A stretch of DNA of 64,000 nt from JAFMJV01 sp963800275 (lineage in GTDB: Bacteria > Chloroflexota > Limnocylindria > Limnocylindrales > CSP1-4), in the NCBI GenBank assembly GCA_963800275.1, contig CAWDAI010000001.1, positions 248,001-312,000 on the forward strand, in the 5' to 3' direction. Below are positions 48,086 to 56,345 of this stretch, piece after piece. Under the pieces are notes generated by a model. That model saw nothing but the letters and a program-made list of their open reading frames with translations. It did no database searches and had not been told where the DNA came from. How positions within the stretch are numbered: position 1 is the stretch's first letter; every line of letters begins with the position of its first letter. Made by a program: the position numbers and the translations under genes.

Positions 48086-49000
48086 TCATCCCTTCACCGC
48101 TCCGAATGTCAGGCCCCTCGTCAGGCTGCGCGACATCAATATCACGAACAGGACCGCCGGGATCATCATCAACACCGACATCGCAGCCATGCCCCGCCAG
48201 TCGACCGTGAACTGACCAGTGAAGTCGAACAGCCCGACCGGGAATGTCTTGGCCGCGGGCGTCTTGGTCATGACGCTGGCGATCTGATACTCGTTCCAGG
48301 CAGCGAGGAAGGCGAAGACGGCCGCGGCACCCAGGCCCGGCAGGGCCAAGGGCAAGTCGATCTTCCAGAAGGTCTGCCAATGGCTGGCCCCGTCCACGAA
48401 GGCGGCGTCGTCAAGCTCCCTGGGGATACGCCGGAAGAAGCCATCCATCAACCAGGCGGTGAAGGGGACGTTGAGGGCGACGTACACGAGCGCGAGGCCG
48501 TGGATGGTGTCGACCAGGCCGATCGTGCGCATGAGCAGGAACAGCGGCAGGCTCAGGGCGATACCCGGAACAGCGCGGGTCAGCAAGAGCACCAGCAGGA
48601 TGACCCGGCTGCCCACGAAATCGAAGCGCGAGAAGGCATAGCCCGCGGCGGTGCCGATGGGCACCGACACCGCCGTGGCGATCAGCGCGACCGACAACGA
48701 ATTGAACATGTAGCTCCCCACCGGCACCCCGGCGGCGAGGCCGGGATTGAGTCCGAAGAGCTGCCCGAAGGCATCGAGCGTGATGCGCTGCGGGATCCAG
48801 ATGGGCGGCGAAGCATTGACCTCCAGGTTCGGCCGGAAGGCCGTGAGGATGATCCAGATGGCTGGCAGCGCGAGCAGGGTCAGGACGGTGAAGGCGAGCC
48901 AGTTGGCCCCGACATCGCGCCAGTGGATGCGACGACGCGCGGTGGAGCGAGGCTTGGCCGGCGCGGCGGCGGTCGAGACAGTCGGCGCGGGGCTGGTCAT
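48086..49000 (-). CDS. Sugar ABC transporter permease (MalG type)
   Basis: 304 residues with six membrane segments; first segment WLAFTVLTLLALPAIWIILT; EAA-type loop ELDDAAFVDGASHWQTFWKI; tail LTRGLTFGAVKG. Its ATG overlaps the stop of the MalF-type partner by four bases. Part of the importer operon controlled from the operator at 52753. Confidence 0.93.
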   Translation of the reverse strand: MTSPAPTVSTAAAPAKPRSTARRRIHWRDVGANWLAFTVLTLLALPAIWIILTAFRPNLEVNASPPIWIPQRITLDAFGQLFGLNPGLAAGVPVGSYMFNSLSVALIATAVSVPIGTAAGYAFSRFDFVGSRVILLVLLLTRAVPGIALSLPLFLLMRTIGLVDTIHGLALVYVALNVPFTAWLMDGFFRRIPRELDDAAFVDGASHWQTFWKIDLPLALPGLGAAAVFAFLAAWNEYQIASVMTKTPAAKTFPVGLFDFTGQFTVDWRGMAAMSVLMMIPAVLFVILMSRSLTRGLTFGAVKG

Positions 49001-49959
49001 CCCATGTCCTTTCGCAGGCCCATCATCTGGCGGAACAGGTAGAAGGTGAAGGCCACGCCGAGCACGACGCCGGTCATCGACATCGCCGAGGCCATGCCGA
49101 ACTGGGAGCCACGGATGGCCAACTGGCCCGCATAGGTCCAGATGAGCTCGGTGCGGTGCGCCGGACCGCCGTCGGTCATGATGCGCACGATGTCGTAGGA
49201 GCGCGCGATGTCCAGCGAGAGCAGCAGCAGCACGATGACGAAGAACGGTCGCATCTGCGGGATGGTGATGTGCCGAAGGCGCTGGTAGACCGAGGCGCCG
49301 TCGACCGACGCGGCGTCATACAACTCCTCTGACAGGGACAATCGGCCGGCCAGGAGCACGATGCTCACGACGGGGACCATCATCCAGATCGAGGCCAGCA
49401 TCAGCGAGATCATGCCGGTGGGCTCGTCGATGAGGAAGGCGATCGGTTGCGAGATCAGCCCCAGCGTGATGAGTGCGTTGTTGACGAGACCGACCGTGGC
49501 GTTGAAGAACCAGGCGAACTGGAAGCCGATGAGCACCGGCGCGAACATCATCGGGATCATCAGCAGCGTCCGGGCCGGTCCTACCGCAAAGGTCATCCGA
49601 GCCATCATCATGGCCAGCCCGAAACCGATGACCAGGGACGCGTTGACCGTGACAGCCATGAAGATGACGGTGTTCCGGAGCGCCCGCCAGAAGACGTCGT
49701 CCCGTGCGAGGCGGGCGTAGTTGTCGAACATCTCCGCCGGCACGAGGGCCGAGGTCGTGTCCGGGCGCAGGAGGTGGAAGGGCGTGAACGACACGTAGAG
49801 CGCGTAGGCCATCGGGAAGACCACGACGGCGAGCACGACCAGCAATGCCGGCAGGGTCATGAGATAGGGGAACCACTGGCGGCGTCGCAGGCGCGTGAAC
49901 CGGGACTCCCTGGGCGGACTTGGTGTCGGCTCGAAGAGAGGCGCTACGTTCGAGGTCAT
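48997..49959 (-). CDS. Sugar ABC transporter permease (MalF type)
   Basis: 320 residues from MTSNVAPLFEPTPSPPRESR. Six membrane segments, EAA-type loop LYDAASVDGASVYQRLRHIT. The frame continues upstream to 50178 but that stretch lacks membrane segments and reaches into the binding-protein gene. Heterodimer partner of the MalG-type permease. Confidence 0.92.
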   Translation of the reverse strand: MTSNVAPLFEPTPSPPRESRFTRLRRRQWFPYLMTLPALLVVLAVVVFPMAYALYVSFTPFHLLRPDTTSALVPAEMFDNYARLARDDVFWRALRNTVIFMAVTVNASLVIGFGLAMMMARMTFAVGPARTLLMIPMMFAPVLIGFQFAWFFNATVGLVNNALITLGLISQPIAFLIDEPTGMISLMLASIWMMVPVVSIVLLAGRLSLSEELYDAASVDGASVYQRLRHITIPQMRPFFVIVLLLLSLDIARSYDIVRIMTDGGPAHRTELIWTYAGQLAIRGSQFGMASAMSMTGVVLGVAFTFYLFRQMMGLRKDMG

Positions 49960-50048
49960 GGGAGGCGTGTCATCAGCGCGGAGGATGTGCGGAGAGGCCG
50001 CACCGGGCGGCGCGGCCTCTCCGACACAGGACGGTCTTGTATATCGGG

Positions 50049-51414
50049 CTAGTAGCCGAGGCTGTCGAGCAGCTCGACCGTATCCGACACGCCCTTGGCC
50101 AGGCCCTCGTCGACGCTCATGTCGCCGAGGATGATGGACTGCAGCGTGGGATACCACTCGTTGGTGAAGCTGATCCAATCCGGGAACAGCGGCGGTGTCC
50201 GGAAGTCCTGGCTGACCTGCACATCGGCGAGGGCGACGCGCTCACTGTCGAGCGGCACGTCGGACGCCTCGGCATCGGCCAGGATGAGGGCGGAAACGTC
50301 GGCGCGGACGGGCAGCACACCAAGCTTGGCCTCGTCGTACTCGACCGCCTCGGAGGTGAGGAACTTCACCAGCTGGACGGCGGCTTCCTTGTTCTGGGAT
50401 GACTTGGCCACGCTGAAGGCATGCGCACCGGCCCAGCCGGTATGGACGTCAGCGGTGCCCACCGGACCACGGGTCAGGCCGAAGTTGCCGGCGACGGCAG
50501 GACAGGATTCGGGATCCTGGAAGTACGAGTACCAGCCGTACCACTCCAGGTAGAAGGCGACATCGCCGTTGCAGAAGTTGGCCGCGACCTCGGGCCACAG
50601 CAGGTTGGGGGTGTCCGGCGGGACGAGGCCGTTGGCGTAGAGGTCCCGCATCCATGTGGCGGACGTGACGCCCGCTTCCGAAATCGAAGATGGGGTTCAG
50701 GTCGGCGTCGAAGTAATCGCCGCCGTTGGCGAAGAGGACTTCATAGAAGCGACCGGCGAGGGCCTCTTCCTTGCCCGCGAACTGGGTGCCGTACTTGACG
50801 ACGCCCTGGCCCACGAAGAACTCGGCCATGTCGTACATCTGCTCGAGCGTGGTCGGGGGAGCCAGCGGATAGCCGTACTCGGCCTCGAAGGCGGCCTGCA
50901 GGTCCGGGTCCTCGAACAGGTCGAGGCGATAGTGCAGCGCGCTGATGTCAGCGTGACGCGGGATGAGCTGAAGATCCCCGTTGATGGTGGCGGCATCGAT
51001 GATGCTGGGCGAGAACGCCGCCAGCTCGTCGGCCGTGAAGTAGTCCTGCAGGGGCTCCACGAAGTTGGTGTACTGCGACATGAAGCTGGTGTGGTTCCAG
51101 GCCACGTCGAAGTCGGTCGTGCCGGCCGCGTAGTTGGTCTTCAGATAGCGGTCGATCTCGAAGCCATCGCCGAGGAAGACGATCTCGACGGTCGCGCCAG
51201 TCTCGTCCTCGAACTTGCCGATGGAGTCGTACATCGCTTCGTATGGCTGGCCGCCGATGGTCGCCATCTTGATGGTGATGCCCGAGAGGTCCTTGTCCAG
51301 GCCGGCGTAGGCCGGCCCTTCCTGGGCCATCGCCGAGCCCGCGCCCAGCGCACTGACCGCGAGGGCGGCCGCCATCGGCACTGCCAGGCGGGTGATGGTC
51401 TTGCTGTCTCGCAC
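50049..51414 (-). CDS. Extracellular solute-binding protein, family 1 (sugar-type), frameshifted
   Basis: Signal sequence ITRLAVPMAAALAVSALGAG ending AMAQ. Mature start GITIKMATIGGQPYEAMYDS; also TDFDVAWNHTSFMSQYTNFV and ISALHYRLDLFEDPDL. A slip near 50680 separates the last third, which has EVAANFCNGDVAFYLEWYGW and FSVAKSSQNKEAAVQLVKFL and ends LLDSLGY. Binds the ligand for the two permeases downstream. As elsewhere in the window the ATPase is not encoded with it. Confidence 0.9.
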
Positions 51415-51502
51415 GTGTCCTCCTCCTCTTGCAGGATCTGGAGCCCTGGCCGTCCCTTTCGGCTGGGCCGTGTTCGTCCGCTGACGTGCAGTTGGCTATG
51501 CC

Positions 51503-51829
51503 TCAGTCCGTATGGAATACCTCCTCCATGTCGCTCCACCACTCGCCCTCAGCGCGATCGGCCAAAGGGGCCTGCAGGGGCATCATCCAGTCCCACCATC
51601 GCTGGGTCTCGGGGTCGTCGGCCATCTTCTGCATGTCGGCCTCGAAGTCGTCGCCCACGTACTCGAAGTAGGCGAACAGCTGGCCCTGGCGATGGAAGAT
51701 GGAGTAGTTGCGGATGTTGCATTCGCTGATCTTGGCGAGGACACCCGGCCACACGTCCGCGTGGGCCTTGGTGTATTCGTCGTAATGCTCGGGCTTGAGC
51801 CCGATCAGCTGTCCGTAGCGCTTCATCAT
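51503..51829 (-). CDS. rhaM: L-rhamnose mutarotase family protein
   Basis: 108 residues, full family length. Begins MKRYGQLIGLKPEHYDEYTK, then AHADVWPGVLAKISECNIRN, HRQGQLFAYFEYVG and TQRWWDWMMPLQ, all standard RhaM blocks with the active-site His/Tyr. It interconverts anomers of a deoxy or related sugar. The start overlaps the stop of the lactonase-like gene upstream as ATGA, so the pair may act in sequence on one sugar. Confidence 0.9.
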   Translation of the reverse strand: MMKRYGQLIGLKPEHYDEYTKAHADVWPGVLAKISECNIRNYSIFHRQGQLFAYFEYVGDDFEADMQKMADDPETQRWWDWMMPLQAPLADRAEGEWWSDMEEVFHTD

Positions 51830-52674
51830 GCCCCCTCGATCGAGTAGAAGCGGGTGGCGGTGCGTCCCAGGACAGCCGCTCGGTCGCTGCCCTCCACCCC
51901 CAGCTCATCGAGCGCAGCGTCGGTCTCCCGCCAGACCTTGGCGTAGTCGCCCGCGAGGATGGCCACCGGCCAATCGCTACCGAACATCAGGCGCTCGGCT
52001 CCGAAGACCTCGAGCGCGAAGCCGATGGACTCCACCAGGTCGGATGCGGTCCACGTTTGCCAATCGGCCGCGGTGTTGAGGCCGGAGATCTTGGCCTGGA
52101 CGTTGGGATGCTCCGCCGCTGCACGCAGGCCCTCCTTCCAGCCGCCGTAGTCGCCACTGGCGATGGGCGGCTTGGCCAGGTGGTCGATGACGATGGGCAG
52201 TGCCGGACAGGCCTGGGCCAGGGCGGGCACGTGGCCCAGGTGCAGCGGGTACACCGCCACGACGTCGAGGGGCAGGCCACGCTCCTCGAGCACCTTGAGG
52301 CCATCGATGACGGCCGGTCTGACCAGCCAATCGGGGTCGGCCTCCTCGTGGTTGAGGTGGCGGATGCCCTTGAACAGCGGGTTGGCCAGGTAGCGGTCGA
52401 GAGCGGCCGATGTGGCGGCGGCATCCTCGAGTGGCACCCAGCCCACGACCGCGCCGATCCAGTCGTAGCGCTGGCCGTGCCGGAGCATGGAGTCGGTGTC
52501 CTCGAACGAGTTGGCAGCCTGCACCAGCACCGTCTTGTCCACGCCCGCCGCGGCCAGCTGTGGCTCCAGCTCGGCCGGCTCGAAGGTGCGGTAGATGGGC
52601 CCGTAGTCAGGTACCAGCCACGGGTACTCGACCGCCTCGAGGTCCCAGAAGTGCTGGTGGCTGTCGACGATCAC
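51826..52674 (-). CDS. Amidohydrolase family 2, L-fuconolactonase-like
   Basis: 282 residues. Metal site DSHQHFWDLEAVEYPWL at the N-terminus, IVIDHLAKPPIASGDY, NVQAKISGL and LMFGSDWPVAILAGDY with the catalytic Asp. The HQHFWD...YPWL opening is typical of the sugar-lactone hydrolase branch. It would open a sugar-1,5-lactone made by a Gfo/Idh or SDR dehydrogenase. First gene of the seven-gene operon; an operator-like site lies 79 bases upstream. Confidence 0.88.
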   Translation of the reverse strand: MIVDSHQHFWDLEAVEYPWLVPDYGPIYRTFEPAELEPQLAAAGVDKTVLVQAANSFEDTDSMLRHGQRYDWIGAVVGWVPLEDAAATSAALDRYLANPLFKGIRHLNHEEADPDWLVRPAVIDGLKVLEERGLPLDVVAVYPLHLGHVPALAQACPALPIVIDHLAKPPIASGDYGGWKEGLRAAAEHPNVQAKISGLNTAADWQTWTASDLVESIGFALEVFGAERLMFGSDWPVAILAGDYAKVWRETDAALDELGVEGSDRAAVLGRTATRFYSIEGA

Positions 52675-52727
52675 GTACGACCTCCTTTCGAGCCCCTCAT
52701 GCCGCGGTCCCCCGCGGCAACCCGGTC

Positions 52728-52766
52728 ACGGTAGTCCGTCGGCGCAGCCAAAGTCAAGCGGTTGAC
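52728..52766 (-). promoter_or_regulatory. Promoter with LacI-type operator for the importer operon
   Basis: The palindrome GTCAAGCGGTTGAC (52753-52766) differs from the exact site GTCAACCGGTTGAC by one base. On the minus strand it supplies TTGACT (52757-52752) as -35, then an 18-base spacer and TACCGT (52733-52728) as -10. The same TTGACx-18-TACCGT layout occurs at 55119-55157. A repressor on the palindrome would cover the -35 box. Confidence 0.7.
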
Positions 52767-52819
52767 CACGTCTCGGAAGGTAGCGTGACCAGCCAGCCCC
52801 GGAGGGAGTCCAGCGGCCA

Positions 52820-54199
52820 TCAGAGCGTGCGCTCCACGTCGCCCAGGGCGTCATCGAGGATGGCCACCAGGCGGTCGATCTGCGCCTCCGTCGCGACTAC
52901 CGCCGGGGCCACGAAGAGGACGTTGCCCGGATGGAGCAGGAGGGTCGTCAGCCCGCGTTCCCGGGCCGCGATGCGCAGGGCGTTGCCAGCCGCGAGCGGG
53001 TCGGGGAAGTCCTCGCCGGTACCCTGATCGCGCACGATCTCCAGGCCCAGGAGCAGGCCCTTGCCGCGCACATCCCAGAAGACACGATGGTGCGCGAGCG
53101 AACGAGCCCCCTCCAGCAGGCGCTGCCCGAGGGTCGCGGCGCGCGCCGCCAGGTCGTCGCGGATGACCCGACGCAAGACGGCCAGCGCGGCCGCCGCAGC
53201 CACGGGATGGCCGGCGTAGGTGTGCCCATGACGGAAGACGCCGTCGTGCTCGGTGAACGCATCGCGGACCCGGGGCGAGACGAGAGCAGCCCCGATGGGC
53301 ACGTAGCCCGAGCTGAGGGCCTTGGACAGGGTGATGAAGTCGGGCCGGATGCCATCCCACTCGGTCGCGAACAGCTTCCCCGTGCGACCCATGCCGGTGA
53401 TGACCTCATCGACGATGAGCAACACGCCGTGGCCATCGCAGACCGCCCGCAGATCACGCAGGTAGCCCACGGGCGGGACCGACACCGCGATGGCCGTAGC
53501 GCATGGGTCCACCACCACGGCCGCCACCGTCTCGGGACCCTCCGCGCGGATGGTCGCCTCGATGGCATGGACACAGGCCAGGTGGCGGCTGGCCTTGCCG
53601 AAGTCGCATCGTCCGCAGGCTCCCGCGGGTACCGTCCGACCCCAGTTGAGACCGCCGTCGTAGACCACGTTGCGGGAGGCGAAGTACTGCCCGTCGAGGG
53701 CCATGGCCCCGGCCGTGACCCCGTGGAACGCGCCTTGGCGGGTGATGACCTTCATGCGGTAGGGCTCGCCCCGCAGCGCGTGGTACTGGCGCGCCATCTT
53801 GATGGCCACCTCGTCAGCCTCCGCCCCGCCAGGGGTGAAGTGAGCCATGGCCATGCCCGGCGACGCCGCTACCAGCTCCGCGGCCAGCTCCACCTGCGGC
53901 GGGGTCACGAAGCGGAAGACGTCGACGAAGGACATCGTGCGTGCCTGCCGGGCGATGGCCTCCACCACCTCCTCGTCGCCGTGGCCCAGGATGAGCGCCT
54001 CCAGGGCGGAGGTGCCATCGAGGTACTCGCGGCCCTCGGCATCCCAGGTCAGCACCCCCCGGCCGTGGGTCATGACCCTGATCTGGTCGCGTACCGAGCC
54101 CTGCGCGCCCGGCGGTGAGTAGGGCATCCACAGGTACTGCTCGGCCAGCTCGCGCCAGCGCACGGCGTCGATGGACTCGGGGGTCTCGGGTGCCTCCAC
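52820..54199 (-). CDS. Class III aminotransferase (PLP-dependent)
   Basis: About 459 residues from a GTG start (EAPETPESIDAVRW) two bases after the upstream stop. Fold-type I landmarks: TPGGAEADEVAIKMAR, QGAFHGVTAGAMAL, LIVDEVITGMGRTGKLFATE, and the PLP lysine in ITLSKALSSGYVPIGAALV. A Cys-rich stretch GACGRCDFGKASRHLACVH in the middle is common in omega-amino acid transaminases. The frame runs upstream into the isomerase gene as a shadow. It transfers an amino group between an amine or amino sugar and a 2-oxo acid. Second gene of the operon read leftwards from the LacI site. Confidence 0.92.
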   Translation of the reverse strand: MEAPETPESIDAVRWRELAEQYLWMPYSPPGAQGSVRDQIRVMTHGRGVLTWDAEGREYLDGTSALEALILGHGDEEVVEAIARQARTMSFVDVFRFVTPPQVELAAELVAASPGMAMAHFTPGGAEADEVAIKMARQYHALRGEPYRMKVITRQGAFHGVTAGAMALDGQYFASRNVVYDGGLNWGRTVPAGACGRCDFGKASRHLACVHAIEATIRAEGPETVAAVVVDPCATAIAVSVPPVGYLRDLRAVCDGHGVLLIVDEVITGMGRTGKLFATEWDGIRPDFITLSKALSSGYVPIGAALVSPRVRDAFTEHDGVFRHGHTYAGHPVAAAAALAVLRRVIRDDLAARAATLGQRLLEGARSLAHHRVFWDVRGKGLLLGLEIVRDQGTGEDFPDPLAAGNALRIAARERGLTTLLLHPGNVLFVAPAVVATEAQIDRLVAILDDALGDVERTL

Positions 54200-54201
54200 C
54201 C

Positions 54202-55059
54202 TCAGCGGACCTCGATGCCGAGGGCGGCCGCCCGCTCGGTCAGATGGCGCTTGGCCAGTCCGATCTGGGACATCGGCAGGTGCTCCACCACGGCGTACAT
54301 CTCGGGATCCAGGGCCTCGGTCCGCCGCAGCACGGTGTCGATGTCCAACATGCCCGTCCCGGGGATGGTCTCGGAGATGTGGACCACGAACCGGTCCTCG
54401 AGGTAGTAGTCCTTGACCTGGACGGTCCCGCAGTAGGCGCCACAGACGTCGAAGTACTCCTCGATCATGGCCGTGGAGTCGAAGGCCGTGGGCAGGTCCC
54501 GCACGAAGTTGACGGGATCGATGTTGACCGTGACCGAGGCCGGATCGGTGCGTTCGATGACCCGCCGGATCCGGGCCGGCGAGTCGAGCGTGGAGGTGGC
54601 GTGCGCCTCCAGCACGACCTTCACCCCCTCCGCGACCGCGATCTCCACGATCTCCGAAAGGCTGCGCACCAGCCGCTCCTCGCTGGCCCCGCTGTGGTTC
54701 TCCGGATGCGGCCACCAGTCGCCGCGGGGGTTGTGGCTGGTGGGCCGAACGCCGGCCTCCGGCACGCCCAGGCGCGCGGCCAGCCGGACGATGTCGACGG
54801 CCCCGGCCACGCCGGCACGGCGGACCTCCTCGTCCGGGCCGATGATCGTGGGGTATGGGCCCCACAGCTGCAGGAAGTCCAGGCCGTTGCCGGCGATGCA
54901 GTCGCGCACGTTGTCGGCAACGGCCTCGCTGATCGTGGACGCAGGCACGGTGAGGTGCGCGCCGATGCCCCTGAAGCCGAGCTCGCGGGCGAAGGCGACC
55001 CGCTCGTAGTCGACGTCGGTCCAGTCGCTCCAGATGACGCCGAGGACGCCGAAACGCAT
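54202..55059 (-). CDS. Sugar phosphate isomerase/epimerase family TIM-barrel protein
   Basis: 285 residues of the xylose isomerase-like barrel: MRFGVLGVIWSDWTDVDYER, FRGIGAHLTVPASTISEAVA, GVKVVLEAHATSTLDSPARI with a metal-binding Glu/His, VTVNIDPVNFVRDLP, VQVKDYY and MYAVVEHLPMSQ. Metal-dependent isomerase, epimerase or dehydratase (IolE-like) are the usual activities. First gene of the operon with the aminotransferase, divergent from the lacI-type gene. Confidence 0.9.
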   Translation of the reverse strand: MRFGVLGVIWSDWTDVDYERVAFARELGFRGIGAHLTVPASTISEAVADNVRDCIAGNGLDFLQLWGPYPTIIGPDEEVRRAGVAGAVDIVRLAARLGVPEAGVRPTSHNPRGDWWPHPENHSGASEERLVRSLSEIVEIAVAEGVKVVLEAHATSTLDSPARIRRVIERTDPASVTVNIDPVNFVRDLPTAFDSTAMIEEYFDVCGAYCGTVQVKDYYLEDRFVVHISETIPGTGMLDIDTVLRRTEALDPEMYAVVEHLPMSQIGLAKRHLTERAAALGIEVR

Positions 55060-55118
55060 CGCCTGCTCCTTCTCCCGTGGGCGCGGCTGACGCTCGTCAC
55101 CGCCCACGTCCGCGACAG

Positions 55119-55157
55119 ACGGTAGCCCTCGCCGACGACCCCCGTCAACCGGTTGAC
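55119..55157 (-). promoter_or_regulatory. Promoter with exact LacI-type operator between isomerase and lacI genes
   Basis: GTCAACCGGTTGAC at 55144-55157. On the minus strand TTGACG (55148-55143), an 18-base spacer and TACCGT (55124-55119) form a promoter for the isomerase operon. The operator lies 35 bases upstream of the lacI-type ATG at 55192, so it may also set autoregulation. Confidence 0.75.
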
Positions 55158-55191
55158 CAAGGGGTCCGATGCGCGCATGCTGGGACCGACC

Positions 55192-56253
55192 ATGAGGGAG
55201 CAGGGTCGCACCACCATCGCCGACGTGGCCCGCGAGGCGGGGGTCGACCGCGCGGTCGTCTCCAAGGTCCTGAGCGGCGATCCTGCCCTGCGCGTGCGCG
55301 ACGAGACCCGCCAGCGGGTGAAGGATGCGGCCGCAGCCCTGGACTACCGGCCCAACTTCCACGCCCGCGGCCTGGCCCGCGCCCGCGCCGGCGCCATCGG
55401 TCTCCTGGTGCCCTCGGGCAACCCCCTCATCGTGCCCATCATCGACGGTGCCGAGGAGGTGGCCGAGGAGCGCGGCCTGCTGCTGTGGACGGCCTCCCAC
55501 GAAGGCGAGCTCAGCGAGCGCTACCTGCGCCTCCTGCGCAGCGGCGCGGTGGACGGCGCGCTCGTGGCCGGACTGCGCGCCGGCTACGATGCGGACGAGC
55601 TGTTCCGTGATCCACGGGTGCCGACCCTGCTGGTCAACCGGCGCTCCGGTGGGGCGGATCGCTGGGTCATCCTCGACGATGAGCGCGCGGCGCGCCTGGC
55701 CACCCAGTACCTCATCGACCACGGCCACTCGCGCATCGGCTGGGCCGGCGGTCCGGCCGGCGTGGACACGGCCGAGCGTCGCCAGGACGGCTTCCGCGAT
55801 GCCATGGCCGCGGCTGACCTGTGGCTGGATCCCACGTGGCTGGTGAGCGCCGATTACACGCCCGAGGGCGGGGCGGCTGCCGTCCGTGCCTTCATGGCCA
55901 GCCCGGAGCCACCCACGGCCATCGTCGCGGCAGACGCCAACGAGGGCCTCGGCGTCTGGCACGCCCTTCACCAGCTGGGCCTATCGGTGCCAGGCGACCT
56001 GTCGCTCATCGCGCTGCACAAGCTTCCGGCCGAGGACTACCGCCAACCGGCCATGACCTGCGTCGAGATGCCCCTGCGTGAGCTCGGCCGCCGGGCCGTG
56101 GAGCTGGTGCTCGACAATCCCTGGGACGCGCCCATCCACGAGACGCTGCAGGAGGCCATCGGGGTCTCCCCCGGCGCCACCGTCGCGCCGCCGCCGCCCG
56201 GCACCGGCCGGCCGGGGACGTCGGCCTACATCAAGGTTCGTTCGGACCCCTGA
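55192..56253 (+). CDS. LacI family transcriptional repressor
   Basis: 353 residues. N-terminal LacI HTH TTIADVAREAGVDRAVVSKV plus the hinge YRPNFHARGLARARAGA; the C-terminal periplasmic-binding-like effector domain has VPTLLVNRRSGG, HSRIGWAGGPAGVDTAERRQ and PPTAIVAADANEGLGV. ATG 55192 (MREQGRTTIADV) gives the typical short lead into the HTH; ATG 55177 is an alternative. Flanked on both sides by exact copies of GTCAACCGGTTGAC, a CG-centred palindrome of the kind LacI proteins use, so this is the probable regulator of all four sites. Confidence 0.95.
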   Translation: MREQGRTTIADVAREAGVDRAVVSKVLSGDPALRVRDETRQRVKDAAAALDYRPNFHARGLARARAGAIGLLVPSGNPLIVPIIDGAEEVAEERGLLLWTASHEGELSERYLRLLRSGAVDGALVAGLRAGYDADELFRDPRVPTLLVNRRSGGADRWVILDDERAARLATQYLIDHGHSRIGWAGGPAGVDTAERRQDGFRDAMAAADLWLDPTWLVSADYTPEGGAAAVRAFMASPEPPTAIVAADANEGLGVWHALHQLGLSVPGDLSLIALHKLPAEDYRQPAMTCVEMPLRELGRRAVELVLDNPWDAPIHETLQEAIGVSPGATVAPPPPGTGRPGTSAYIKVRSDP

Positions 56254-56263
56254 GGGCAGGCCG

Positions 56264-56301
56264 GTCAACCGGTTGACCACAGCCGCGCCAGTTGCTATAC
56301 A
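56264..56301 (+). promoter_or_regulatory. Sigma-70-type promoter with LacI-type operator for the corrinoid/one-carbon operon
   Basis: GTCAACCGGTTGAC at 56264-56277 supplies the -35 box TTGACC (56273-56278), followed by a 17-base spacer and TATACA (56296-56301). This is the best promoter in the window. The operator covers the -35 box, as expected for repression. Transcription would start near 56308, ahead of the Gfo/Idh gene at 56346. Confidence 0.8.
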
Positions 56302-56345
56302 GGAGAGAAGCAGGAGGTGGGCATGGGCACTCCCGGAGCACGAAC

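Noticed and set aside
49960..50178. N-terminal extension of the MalF-type permease
   Set aside because: It has no membrane segment or family similarity and runs into the binding-protein gene; ATG 49959 fits.
54200..54865. Upstream extension of the aminotransferase frame
   Set aside because: It overlaps the isomerase gene and is Arg/His/Gly-rich shadow sequence; GTG 54199 gives the normal family start.
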